From assembly GCF_015709455.1 (NCBI RefSeq), contig NZ_JADNQW010000005.1:4050001-4114000 (forward strand): 64,000 nucleotides of DNA, written 5' to 3'. This DNA comes from Methylosinus sp. H3A (GTDB taxonomy: Bacteria > Pseudomonadota > Alphaproteobacteria > Rhizobiales > Beijerinckiaceae). Below are positions 1-7,451 of this stretch, piece after piece. Each line of letters begins with the position of its first letter. Position 1 is the stretch's first letter. Position numbers and translations under genes: made by a program. Below the pieces are notes generated by a model. The model did not search any database. It had not been told where the DNA came from and saw nothing but the letters and a program-made list of their open reading frames with translations.

Positions 1-1
1 G

Positions 2-82
2 ACGCCGCAGGGCGAATGCTGTCCGCCGAAGCCGGAGCTTCCCGCAAAGGCGCCGTGCTGCGGCGCGAAGGAGCCCGCATGA
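2..82 (+). CDS. 3' end of an unidentified gene with a Cys-rich tail (partial)
   Basis: An open frame enters from the left edge and ends with TGA at 80-82, overlapping the arsC start as ATGA, which implies one operon and translational coupling. Only 26 residues are visible. They contain two Cys-Cys pairs (CCPPKPELPAKAPCC) about 13 residues apart near the C terminus. Such paired cysteines occur at the ends of several arsenic-binding proteins, so an arsenic-related protein such as a regulator, methyltransferase or reductase is plausible. The family cannot be named from this fragment. The alternative reading, that arsC itself starts upstream at 16, is weaker because the ATG at 79 has a GAAGGAG ribosome site. 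Confidence 0.55.
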   Translation, partial: TPQGECCPPKPELPAKAPCCGAKEPA

Positions 83-516
83 GCGCGTCCGATGTGATCA
101 TCTATCACAATCCCGATTGCGGAACCTCGCGCAACACGCTCGGCCTCATCCGCAACGCCGGCATAGAGCCGCATGTGATCGAATATTTGAAGACGCCGCC
201 GACGCGCGCGCTGCTCGAGCAGCTCATCGCGCGAATGGGGATTTCGACGCGGGCGCTGCTGCGGGAAAAGGGCACGCCTTTTCACGAGCTCGGCCTCGGC
301 GATCCGACGCTGAGTGACGAGCGATTGCTCGACGCGATGATGGCGCATCCGATCCTCATCAATCGGCCGATCGTCGTCACATCGATGGGCGTGAAGCTGT
401 GCCGTCCGTCGGAGGCGGTGCTGGACATTCTGCCGCTGCCGCAACGCGGCGCGTTTTACAAGGAGGACGGCGAGCTCATCGTCGATTCTGCCGGCCGGCG
501 CGTGGCGACGGCATAA
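79..516 (+). CDS. arsC: Arsenate reductase, glutaredoxin-dependent type
   Basis: Encodes a 145-residue cytoplasmic enzyme that reduces arsenate to arsenite with glutathione and glutaredoxin, feeding the ArsA/Acr3 system downstream. The N-terminal HNPDCGTSRN motif puts the catalytic cysteine at Cys14, followed by the family's usual fold and the HPILINRP and LCRP segments, which carry arginines expected to bind the oxyanion. Length matches the R773 ArsC type. I chose ATG 79 because GAAGGAG lies just upstream and because it overlaps the stop of the preceding gene as ATGA. arsD follows after 18 bases. Spx/YffB-like relatives share this fold, but the arsDA-acr3 context makes arsenate reductase the clear choice. 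Confidence 0.93.
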   Translation: MSASDVIIYHNPDCGTSRNTLGLIRNAGIEPHVIEYLKTPPTRALLEQLIARMGISTRALLREKGTPFHELGLGDPTLSDERLLDAMMAHPILINRPIVVTSMGVKLCRPSEAVLDILPLPQRGAFYKEDGELIVDSAGRRVATA

Positions 517-534
517 CAATCGGAGGAGACGAAT

Positions 535-891
535 ATGACGGCAATCGAAATCTATGACCCGGCGCTCTGCTGCAGCACGGGCGTGTGCGGAACCGAGGTC
601 GATCAGGCGCTGGTGAGCTTTGCCGCCGATGTCGATTGGGCCAAGCAGAACGGCGCCCGCATCGAGCGATTCAATCTGGCCCAGCAACCGCTCGCCTTCG
701 CCGAGAATGCGATTGTGAAAGCCTTTCTCGAGCGCTCTGGACAAGAGGCGCTGCCTCTGGCGCTCGTTGCGGGCGAGGTCGCTCTCGCCGGGCGCTATCC
801 GAGCCGTAGCGAGTTGGCGCGCTGGGCCGGCCTCGTCGAGACCGCGACGGAGCCGAAGCAGAGCGGATGCTGCGGCGGCGGCAGTTGCTGA
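535..891 (+). CDS. arsD: Arsenite metallochaperone ArsD
   Basis: A 118-residue protein that carries arsenite to the ArsA ATPase and can also act as a weak repressor in known systems. The family's three essential cysteines are present at the classical positions Cys12, Cys13 and Cys18 (ALCCSTGVC). The C terminus has Cys112, Cys113 and Cys118 (GCCGGGSC), resembling the extra vicinal pairs of plasmid R773 ArsD. The start ATG follows GGAGGAG. It sits between arsC and arsA with short gaps, as in arsDA operons. Identification rests on motif, length and context together and is secure. Confidence 0.95.
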   Translation: MTAIEIYDPALCCSTGVCGTEVDQALVSFAADVDWAKQNGARIERFNLAQQPLAFAENAIVKAFLERSGQEALPLALVAGEVALAGRYPSRSELARWAGLVETATEPKQSGCCGGGSC

Positions 892-901
892 AGGCCCCCA
901 G

Positions 902-2671
902 ATGAAATTCCTCGAGCAGCCGCCGCGTTTCCTGTTCTTCACCGGCAAGGGCGGCGTCGGCAAGACGTCGATCGCCTGCGCGACGGCGATCGCGCTCGCC
1001 GAGGCCGGACGGCGGGTGCTGCTGGTCAGCACCGATCCGGCGTCCAATGTGGCGCAAGTGTTTGGAACGATCATCGGCAATCGGATGACCGACATTCCCG
1101 GCGCGCCGGGCCTGTCGGCGCTGGAGATCGACCCGCAGGCCGCAGCGCGGGCCTATCGCGATCGCATCGTCGGCCCGGTGCGCGGCCAGCTTCCGGACGC
1201 GGTAGTGAAAGGGATCGAGGAACAATTATCGGGCGCCTGCACGACGGAGATCGCCGCCTTCGATGAATTCACCGCGCTATTGGTCGATTCCGCGCTGACC
1301 GCGCCTTACGACCACATCGTCTTCGACACGGCGCCGACGGGACATACGATCCGCCTGCTGCAATTGCCCGGCGCCTGGAGCGGCTTTCTCGAATCCGGCA
1401 AGGGCGACGCCTCCTGCCTCGGGCCGCTGGCGGGGCTGGACAAGCAGCGCGCGCAATATGGCCGCGCCGTCGAGGCGCTGGCCGACGCCGCGCGCACGCG
1501 CCTCGTGCTCGTCGCCCGCGCGCAGCGCTCCACGCTGAACGAAGTCGCCCGCACGCATAAGGAGCTGGCGGCGATCGGCATCGCGCAGCAATATCTCGTC
1601 ATCAACGGCTTTCTGCCGGAAGAGGAGGCGAAGCAGGATGCGCTCGCCGCCGCCATCTTTGAACGCGAGCAGGCGGCGTTGCGCGCGCTTCCCGCCGAGC
1701 TCGCCGCCCTCCCCTGCGACCGCGTCGCGCTGAGGCCGTTCAATCTGGTCGGCCTCGACGCTTTGCGGCAATTGCTCGTCGAAACGCCGTCGCCGGCGAG
1801 CGCGAGCGAGGACGAGCCGATCGCGCTCGACGCGCCGAGCCTGTCGGAGCTGGTCGACGCCATCGCAGCGGAGGGTCACGGCCTGGTGATGCTGATGGGC
1901 AAGGGCGGCGTCGGCAAGACGACTCTGGCGGCCGCCGTCGCCGTGGAGCTCACGCGCCGCGGCCTGCCCGTTCATCTCACCACTTCCGATCCGGCCGCGC
2001 ATCTTTCGGAAACGCTCCACGGATCATTGGAGCATCTGAAAGTGAGCCGCATCGATCCGCACGCCGAAACGGAGCGCTATCGTCGCGAGATATTGGCCGC
2101 CAAGGGCGCCAAGCTGGACGCCGCGGGCCGCGCGCTGCTGGAAGAAGATTTGCGCTCGCCCTGCACCGAGGAAATCGCCGTGTTTCAGGCCTTCTCGCGC
2201 GTCATCCGCGAGGCGGGCGAAAGCTTCGTGGTGATGGATACGGCGCCGACCGGCCACACTCTGCTGCTGCTGGACGCAACGGGCGCCTATCATCGCGAGG
2301 TGGCGCGCCAATTGGACGCCAAAGGCGCGCATTACACGACCCCGATGATGCAATTGCAGGATCCGAAACAGACCAAGGTTCTGCTGGCGACGCTCGCCGA
2401 GACGACGCCCGTGCTCGAAGCCGCGAGCCTGCAAGCCGATCTGCGGCGCGCCGGAATCGAGCCTTGGGCGTGGATCATCAACAATAGCGTGGCCGCCGCG
2501 CATCCGCATTCGCCGCTGCTGCGTCAGCGCGCGCGCAATGAAATACGCGAGATCGACGCCGTCGCCGCCACACATGCGCGGCGCTATGCGATCGTCCCGC
2601 TGCTGAAGGAAGAGCCGGTCGGCGTTCCCCGCCTTCTGGAATTGGCGGGCCACATCGTCGCCGCAGCCTGA
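902..2671 (+). CDS. arsA: Arsenite-activated ATPase ArsA (two-domain)
   Basis: A 589-residue two-domain ATPase that energises arsenite extrusion together with the membrane permease. Both halves carry a deviant Walker A motif (GKGGVGKT near residues 15-22 and 333-340) and the DTAPTGHT signal-transduction motif. The three metalloid-binding cysteines of R773 ArsA have direct counterparts here, Cys113, Cys172 and Cys421, so allosteric activation by arsenite should be intact. I use the ATG at 902, 10 bases after the arsD stop, rather than a longer open frame starting at 767 inside arsD. Next gene downstream is acr3. GET3-like single-domain proteins are excluded by the duplicated architecture. Confidence 0.96.
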   Translation: MKFLEQPPRFLFFTGKGGVGKTSIACATAIALAEAGRRVLLVSTDPASNVAQVFGTIIGNRMTDIPGAPGLSALEIDPQAAARAYRDRIVGPVRGQLPDAVVKGIEEQLSGACTTEIAAFDEFTALLVDSALTAPYDHIVFDTAPTGHTIRLLQLPGAWSGFLESGKGDASCLGPLAGLDKQRAQYGRAVEALADAARTRLVLVARAQRSTLNEVARTHKELAAIGIAQQYLVINGFLPEEEAKQDALAAAIFEREQAALRALPAELAALPCDRVALRPFNLVGLDALRQLLVETPSPASASEDEPIALDAPSLSELVDAIAAEGHGLVMLMGKGGVGKTTLAAAVAVELTRRGLPVHLTTSDPAAHLSETLHGSLEHLKVSRIDPHAETERYRREILAAKGAKLDAAGRALLEEDLRSPCTEEIAVFQAFSRVIREAGESFVVMDTAPTGHTLLLLDATGAYHREVARQLDAKGAHYTTPMMQLQDPKQTKVLLATLAETTPVLEAASLQADLRRAGIEPWAWIINNSVAAAHPHSPLLRQRARNEIREIDAVAATHARRYAIVPLLKEEPVGVPRLLELAGHIVAAA

Positions 2672-2693
2672 TACTTTACCGAAAGGAAGTCCG

Positions 2694-3806
2694 ATGGACC
2701 CGCGCGCAACTCCGGCCGCCATGGAGCCTGATCGAAGCAAATCCGCCGCAACGCCCGCCATGGGCGTTTTCGAGCGCTATCTGACCCTATGGGTCGCGCT
2801 CTGCATCATCGTCGGCATCGCGCTCGGCCAGGCGGCGCCCGTCGTTTTTCACACCATCGGAGAAGCGACGGTCGCGCAAGTGAATCTCCCGGTCGCGGCG
2901 CTGGTGTGGCTGATGATCATCCCCATGCTGCTGAAGATCGACCTCGCCGCACTGGCGCAAGTGCGCGAGCATTGGCGCGGCATCGCGGTCACGGTCGGCG
3001 TCAATTGGCTGGTCAAGCCCTTCTCTATGGCGCTGCTCGGCTGGCTGTTCATCGCGCATCTGTTCCGGCCCTATCTGCCGGCCGATCAGATCGACGCCTA
3101 TATCGCCGGCCTCATTCTGCTGGCGGCGGCGCCCTGCACGGCCATGGTCTTCGTCTGGTCCAATCTCGTCGACGGCGAGCCGCATTTCACTCTGTCGCAA
3201 GTCGCGCTCAACGACACGATCATGATCGTCGCCTTCGCGCCGCTGGTCGCTCTGCTGCTCGGCCTGTCGTCCATCACTGTGCCCTGGGGCACGCTGCTTC
3301 TGTCGGTCGGCCTCTATATCGTCGCGCCGGTGATCGCATCGCAGCTCTGGCGCCGTGCATTGCTGGCGAAGGGCGGCGCCGCGGCGCTGGCCGCGACTCT
3401 GCGTGTGCTCGGCCCTCTCTCGCTCGGCGCTCTGCTGCTCACTCTCGTCATTCTGTTCGGCCTGCAGGGCGAGGAGATCATGCGTCAGCCGCTGGTCATC
3501 GCGCTCCTCGCCACGCCGATCCTGATCCAGGTCTATTTCAACGCCGGCCTCGCCTATCTCCTCAATCGCCGCCTCGGCGTCGAATGGTGCGTCGCCGGAC
3601 CTTCGGCGCTGATCGGCGCCAGCAATTTCTTCGAGCTGGCCGTCGCGACGGCCATAGCCCTCTTCGGCTTCCAATCGGGCGCGGCGCTCGCGACCGTCGT
3701 CGGCGTGCTGGTGGAGGTGCCGGTCATGCTCTCTGTCGTCCATATCGTGCGCCGCTCGCGCGGATGGTACGAAGGCGCCGGCGCCCCGATCGGGAAAATC
3801 GGCTGA
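2694..3806 (+). CDS. acr3: Arsenite efflux permease, Acr3 family
   Basis: A 370-residue inner-membrane carrier of the ACR3 (bile/arsenite/riboflavin transporter) family with about ten hydrophobic segments. The conserved transport cysteine lies in the APCTAMVFVWSN motif (Cys148), and a conserved glutamate lies in the VEVPVML segment near the end. It exports arsenite and may couple to ArsA encoded just upstream. The start ATG is preceded by AAAGGAAG. An internal Met at residue 23 would remove a short hydrophilic leader but has no comparable ribosome site. The gene ends the ars operon, and the next gene is convergent with only 31 bases between, where I see no terminator hairpin. Confidence 0.95.
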   Translation: MDPRATPAAMEPDRSKSAATPAMGVFERYLTLWVALCIIVGIALGQAAPVVFHTIGEATVAQVNLPVAALVWLMIIPMLLKIDLAALAQVREHWRGIAVTVGVNWLVKPFSMALLGWLFIAHLFRPYLPADQIDAYIAGLILLAAAPCTAMVFVWSNLVDGEPHFTLSQVALNDTIMIVAFAPLVALLLGLSSITVPWGTLLLSVGLYIVAPVIASQLWRRALLAKGGAAALAATLRVLGPLSLGALLLTLVILFGLQGEEIMRQPLVIALLATPILIQVYFNAGLAYLLNRRLGVEWCVAGPSALIGASNFFELAVATAIALFGFQSGAALATVVGVLVEVPVMLSVVHIVRRSRGWYEGAGAPIGKIG

Positions 3807-3837
3807 AAGGGCGAAATCACAGTTTCGGAGACGTCGG

Positions 3838-5019
3838 CTACAGCCGTTCCGCGAGCCCCCGCGCCGCGGCGATCAGCCGCCGGTCGGACCAGCGCGGGCC
3901 GATCAACGAAATTCCGAGCGGCGGCGCGCCCGCGGGCCGCGACAGCGGGACGCTGATCTGCGGCAGGCCGAAGAAGCTCGCAAAGAGGAAAGTGCGGAAC
4001 ATCAGATAACGCTTGCGATCGAGCTCCTCCTCGCCTTCCGTCAGCAGCGGCGAGACGAAAGGCGTCGTCGGAACGACGAGCAGCGTTTTGGGACCGAACA
4101 TGGCCGCAACGCGCGCGCGCGCCGCGCTGCGAAAGGCGTCGGCCTCGGCCTTCGCCGCAGGAGTGACCGTCGCCGCATAATCGAAACGTCCCGCGACGCC
4201 GGGCCCGAAATTCGGCTTGGCCGCCGCGATCCACGCGCCATGCGCGCGCCAGGCCTCATAGGCTTGGAGATTGCGGAAATGACGCAGCGACTCGGTCCAG
4301 AACGCCTCGCCGAGCGCAGCCTCGCGGCAGGCGAAATTCTGCGCGACGGCGGCGCGCGCCGGCTCCATCGCGGCGCGCGTCTCCTCGTCGCATTGCGCGA
4401 AGGCTTCGGGAAGGATCGCGGCCTCGTCGAGCGCGTCGCCGGAGAGATCGCGCGGCAACAGCACGTCCCCGACGCGCGCCAAAAGATCGACGTCGCGTGC
4501 GAACCAACCGAGCACATCGAGCGATTCGGCGAGCGGAACGACGCCATTCACCGAGATCGCGCCATGCGATGAGCGGAAGCCGAAGATTCCACAAAAGGCG
4601 GCCGGCGCGCGGCAGGAGCCCGCCGTATCCGTGCCCAGAGCGAAATCGGCGAGGCCGGCGGCGACCGCGACCGCCGAGCCCGACGAGGAGCCGCCGGGAT
4701 GCCGATCCGGCGCGGCGGGATTGACCGGCGTCCCGTAGCGGGCGTTGGCGCCGAGCAGGCTATAGGCCATCTCGTCCATATGCGCCTTGCCGGCGAGCCG
4801 CGCGCCCGCGGCGAGCAGCCGGTCGACGACTGGCGCATTCATGCCGGCCGGCGCATGGGTCGCCGCCCATGTCGGCTGTCCATTCGTGGAGACATGGCCC
4901 TCCACATCGATATTCTCTTTGACGACGAAGCCCTTGCCGGTAAGCGGCGCATCGCCGACGGCCTGCGTCGGCGACCGGACGTCGAGACGAATGGTCAATG
5001 CGGACGAATGATCGACCAT
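3838..5019 (-). CDS. Amidase signature enzyme, AMI1-like
   Basis: A 393-residue cytosolic amide hydrolase of the amidase signature family. The Ser-cisSer-Lys triad can be placed at Lys34 (in GKGFVVKENIDVEG), Ser111 (in GGSSSGS) and Ser135 (in DTAGSCRAP). The 24-residue spacing between the two serines is the one found in characterised members. Many stretches (MDEMAYS, YGTPVNP, ALGTDTAGS, GIFGFRSSHGAIS) match the AMI1-type indole-3-acetamide amidases of plants by eye, so indole-3-acetamide or another aryl amide is a possible substrate; this is inference. It lacks the extra domains of GatA. The start follows GAGAGGGG. It is convergent with acr3 and divergent from the aquaporin gene. Confidence 0.85.
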   Translation of the reverse strand: MVDHSSALTIRLDVRSPTQAVGDAPLTGKGFVVKENIDVEGHVSTNGQPTWAATHAPAGMNAPVVDRLLAAGARLAGKAHMDEMAYSLLGANARYGTPVNPAAPDRHPGGSSSGSAVAVAAGLADFALGTDTAGSCRAPAAFCGIFGFRSSHGAISVNGVVPLAESLDVLGWFARDVDLLARVGDVLLPRDLSGDALDEAAILPEAFAQCDEETRAAMEPARAAVAQNFACREAALGEAFWTESLRHFRNLQAYEAWRAHGAWIAAAKPNFGPGVAGRFDYAATVTPAAKAEADAFRSAARARVAAMFGPKTLLVVPTTPFVSPLLTEGEEELDRKRYLMFRTFLFASFFGLPQISVPLSRPAGAPPLGISLIGPRWSDRRLIAAARGLAERL

Positions 5020-5133
5020 CGGTCTGGCGCCCCTCTCTCGAGTCTTCTCATGTTTCGCGTCTCCAACGCCGAGACGAGCGTCCGCTTCGACTGGAAACGC
5101 TGTAAGAGCCTAAATTCATTTCCCGTTCATCGA

Positions 5134-5154
5134 CGATGATGATTTTCATCATCG
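5134..5154. promoter_or_regulatory. Perfect 21-bp palindrome upstream of aqpZ
   Basis: Nine-base arms CGATGATGA and TCATCATCG flank a TTT spacer. It lies 31 bases before the aquaporin start and 114 bases before the divergent amidase start. No T-run follows, so an operator is more likely than a terminator. The binding protein is unknown. Confidence 0.5.
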
Positions 5155-5185
5155 CACCGATTTTTCAAGATCGACAGGAGTTGAA

Positions 5186-5890
5186 ATGACTGTGAAAAAA
5201 TATGTCGCCGAAGCGATCGGCACGGGCGCATTGGTTTTGCTGGGATGCGGCTCGGTCACGCTCGGCGACCTGGGCGGCGTTCTGAGCTCCACGCAAGGCG
5301 TCGGGCCGCTCGCCGTTCTGCCCATCGCCTTCGCCTTTGGTCTGACGGTCACGGCCTTCGCCTATGGCATCGGGCCGATCTCGGGCTGCCACATCAATCC
5401 GGCCGTCTCGATCGGCGCCTGGTCCGCCGGCCGCCTCTCGACCCTCAATCTCATCGGCTATGTCATCGCGCAGAGCATCGGCGCGATCGTCGGCGCCGCT
5501 GTTCTCTATGCGATCCTGAAAGGCCGCGCGGGCGGCTATGACGTCGCCGTCGCCGGGCTCGGTCAGAACGGCTGGAGCGATATCACGACGACCTCCGCCT
5601 TTCTCGCCGAATTCGTCGGCACATTCCTGTTTCTCGTCGTCATCCTCGGCGCGACCTCGGCGAATGGCGGAACCTCGGCGGCGGGAATCGCCATCGGCCT
5701 GGCGCTGGTGGTGATCCATATCGCGCTCATCCGCGTGACCGGCACCTCGGTCAATCCGGCGCGCTCGCTCGGACCGGCCGTGTTCGTCGGCGGCAAAGCG
5801 CTCGAGCAACTCTGGCTGTTCATCGCGGCGCCACTGCTCGGCGGCCTGACGGCGGGACTGCTGTTCCGCTGGAGAAGCCTCGAGCCCTGA
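5186..5890 (+). CDS. aqpZ: Aquaporin Z-type water channel
   Basis: A 234-residue six-helix channel protein of the MIP family. Both NPA motifs are present (Asn71-Pro-Ala and Asn189-Pro-Ala). The selectivity filter residues line up with E. coli AqpZ: Phe51, His177, Thr186 and Arg192, which is the narrow water-selective filter rather than the wider glycerol or arsenite type. It is close to an ars operon, and rhizobial ars operons may carry aqpS, but the filter argues for water as the substrate here. GACAGGAG precedes the ATG with suitable spacing. A 21-bp palindrome lies just upstream. The gene appears to be its own transcription unit. Confidence 0.93.
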   Translation: MTVKKYVAEAIGTGALVLLGCGSVTLGDLGGVLSSTQGVGPLAVLPIAFAFGLTVTAFAYGIGPISGCHINPAVSIGAWSAGRLSTLNLIGYVIAQSIGAIVGAAVLYAILKGRAGGYDVAVAGLGQNGWSDITTTSAFLAEFVGTFLFLVVILGATSANGGTSAAGIAIGLALVVIHIALIRVTGTSVNPARSLGPAVFVGGKALEQLWLFIAAPLLGGLTAGLLFRWRSLEP

Positions 5891-5983
5891 CGCGTGCTCT
5901 CGGGCTCCGGCCTCGGCAATCCCTGATTGGACCGGGGCCCGAGAGAATGACATAGTCGAGCCTCCTTTTCGGGAGGTCGCGCG

Positions 5984-6784
5984 ATGGCGCTGCGGATCGT
6001 CGGCGGCTTCCTTTTCGTCCTCTGCTCCGCGGTCTCGCATTCGGCCTTCGGGCAGAGCCTCGATCTTTCCAAATCGACCATCGTCGATCTCACTCATCCG
6101 TTCGACGCCAAGACGATCTATTGGCCGACCTCTCCGTCCGGCTTCGAGCTCAAATCCCTGCACAATGGGCTGACCGAGCGCGGCTATTTCTACGCCGCCA
6201 ACAGCTTCTGCTCGCCCGAGCACGGCGGCACGCATCTCGACGCGCCGCTGCATTTCGCTCGAGGCCATTGGACGAGCGCCGAAATTCCGGTCGATCGCTT
6301 CGTCGGGCCGGCGTTCGTCATCGATGTGAGCGCCAAAGCGGCCGCCGACCACGATTATACGCTGAAGCCCGAAGACATCGCCGAATGGGAGGCCGCGCAT
6401 GGGCGCATTCCCGAGGGCGCGATCGTGCTGCTGCGCACCGGCTGGAGCGCGCGCTGGAGCGACCGCAAGGCCTATCTCGGCGACGACACGCCCGGCGACG
6501 CCTCGCATCTGCATTTCCCCGGCTATGGCGCGCAGGCGGCGGCGCTGCTGGTCGTCGATCGCCACGCCAAGCTGATCGGCGTCGACACGGCCAGTGTGGA
6601 CAATGGCCCGTCGCAAGATTTCCTGGTGCATCGCATCGTCGCCGGAGCCGACGCCGCCGGTCTCGAAAATCTCGACAATCTCGACAAGCTGCCGGCGACA
6701 GGCGCGATCGTCTTCGCTCTGCCGATGAAAATCGCCGGGGGCACCGGCGGCCCGGCGCGCATCGTCGCGGTCGTCGCGAAATAA
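5984..6784 (+). CDS. Secreted cyclase / kynurenine formamidase-like hydrolase
   Basis: A 266-residue member of the cyclase family (PF04199 type), metal-dependent hydrolases that include kynurenine formamidase and isatin hydrolase. The metal-binding signature HGGTHLDAPLHF is intact. A cleavable signal peptide of about 23 residues (hydrophobic core FLFVLCSAVS, ending near FGQS) places it in the periplasm, unlike KynB. Late motifs VDTASVDNG and a final MKIAGGTGGPAR segment also fit the family. The start follows a strong GGGAGGT site. Neighbouring genes give no pathway, so the substrate is unknown. Confidence 0.85.
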   Translation: MALRIVGGFLFVLCSAVSHSAFGQSLDLSKSTIVDLTHPFDAKTIYWPTSPSGFELKSLHNGLTERGYFYAANSFCSPEHGGTHLDAPLHFARGHWTSAEIPVDRFVGPAFVIDVSAKAAADHDYTLKPEDIAEWEAAHGRIPEGAIVLLRTGWSARWSDRKAYLGDDTPGDASHLHFPGYGAQAAALLVVDRHAKLIGVDTASVDNGPSQDFLVHRIVAGADAAGLENLDNLDKLPATGAIVFALPMKIAGGTGGPARIVAVVAK

Positions 6785-6812
6785 TCCAGCGGACGCGCGT
6801 TGCGCATTCCGT

Positions 6813-7451
6813 CTATTTTCCCGGAGCGCCGCGCATGGTGATCGGCAAGGTCGGCGTGAAATTCTGATCGGCGAGCCAGCGCTCTAAGGCGTGAAAGCTC
6901 GCGCGCGCCCCCTCGACGATCTCGGGCAGCAAGCCCCGCGCGGCGCCGGCCTCCAGCGCCGCGCAGCATTGGCGCCAGCCTTCCGCGTCGCCGCCCGAAA
7001 GGAAGCGTCGGCCGCGCGGATTTCCGTCCCCGAGCAAGGGATCGAGCGCGGCGGCGAGACGCATCGCGCCCAATGTCGATCCTTCGCGCACATAGAGCGC
7101 GCCGAGCCATTCACCAGGACTGCGCAACGCCGGAGCCTCGGCCATCGGCAGAATGGCGATCGCTTCGCCCATCGCGCCGAGATCGACGAGGTCGCGCGCC
7201 AGGAGATGCGCGCGCGCGCCGATGCGCAGATCGACGCCATGACGCAGCGAGGCCTCGGTCAGCGCGCGCTCGAAGGGCAGATGAAATCCGTAGAGGCGCG
7301 CCAGCAGTTGCAAATATTGCGTTGGCGCGATCGTTCCCGCGGCGAGCGCCGCCAGCGCCGGATGGCCATGCAGCCGCTGATGTGCGGCATGGGTCGCGCT
7401 GCGCAGAGCCGCGCGCGCCGGCGAAATGCTCTCCTCTACTCGGCTCGTCAT
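6813..7451 (-). CDS. bphO: Biliverdin-producing heme oxygenase
   Basis: A 212-residue heme oxygenase that would open heme to biliverdin IX-alpha, iron and CO. The N-terminal RSATHAAHQRLH segment supplies the expected proximal histidine region. The rest is helical with a GSTLGAM stretch corresponding to the distal-helix glycine motif. Its start overlaps the stop of the bacteriophytochrome gene as ATGA (7448-7451), so the two are translationally coupled and the enzyme supplies the chromophore. The family also includes iron-scavenging enzymes, but no heme uptake genes are nearby. The symbol follows common use for phytochrome-linked heme oxygenases. Confidence 0.9.
   Translation of the reverse strand: MTSRVEESISPARAALRSATHAAHQRLHGHPALAALAAGTIAPTQYLQLLARLYGFHLPFERALTEASLRHGVDLRIGARAHLLARDLVDLGAMGEAIAILPMAEAPALRSPGEWLGALYVREGSTLGAMRLAAALDPLLGDGNPRGRRFLSGGDAEGWRQCCAALEAGAARGLLPEIVEGARASFHALERWLADQNFTPTLPITMRGAPGK

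Noticed and set aside
767..901. A longer ArsA reading starting inside arsD
   Set aside because: It only adds a low-complexity Arg/Ala leader, and the ATG at 902 gives the family N terminus with correct cysteine numbering.
5186..5890. Aquaporin as an arsenite channel (AqpS type) of the ars operon
   Set aside because: The selectivity filter Phe51/His177/Thr186/Arg192 is the water-specific AqpZ pattern, and an unrelated minus-strand gene lies between.
5897..5945. Terminator after aqpZ (CTCTCGGGC/GCCCGAGAG inverted pair)
   Set aside because: The loop is 31 bases long and no T-run follows.
5165..6631. A 488-codon minus-strand open frame over the aquaporin and cyclase genes
   Set aside because: Shadow ORF of two clear plus-strand genes; low-complexity residues and no ribosome site.
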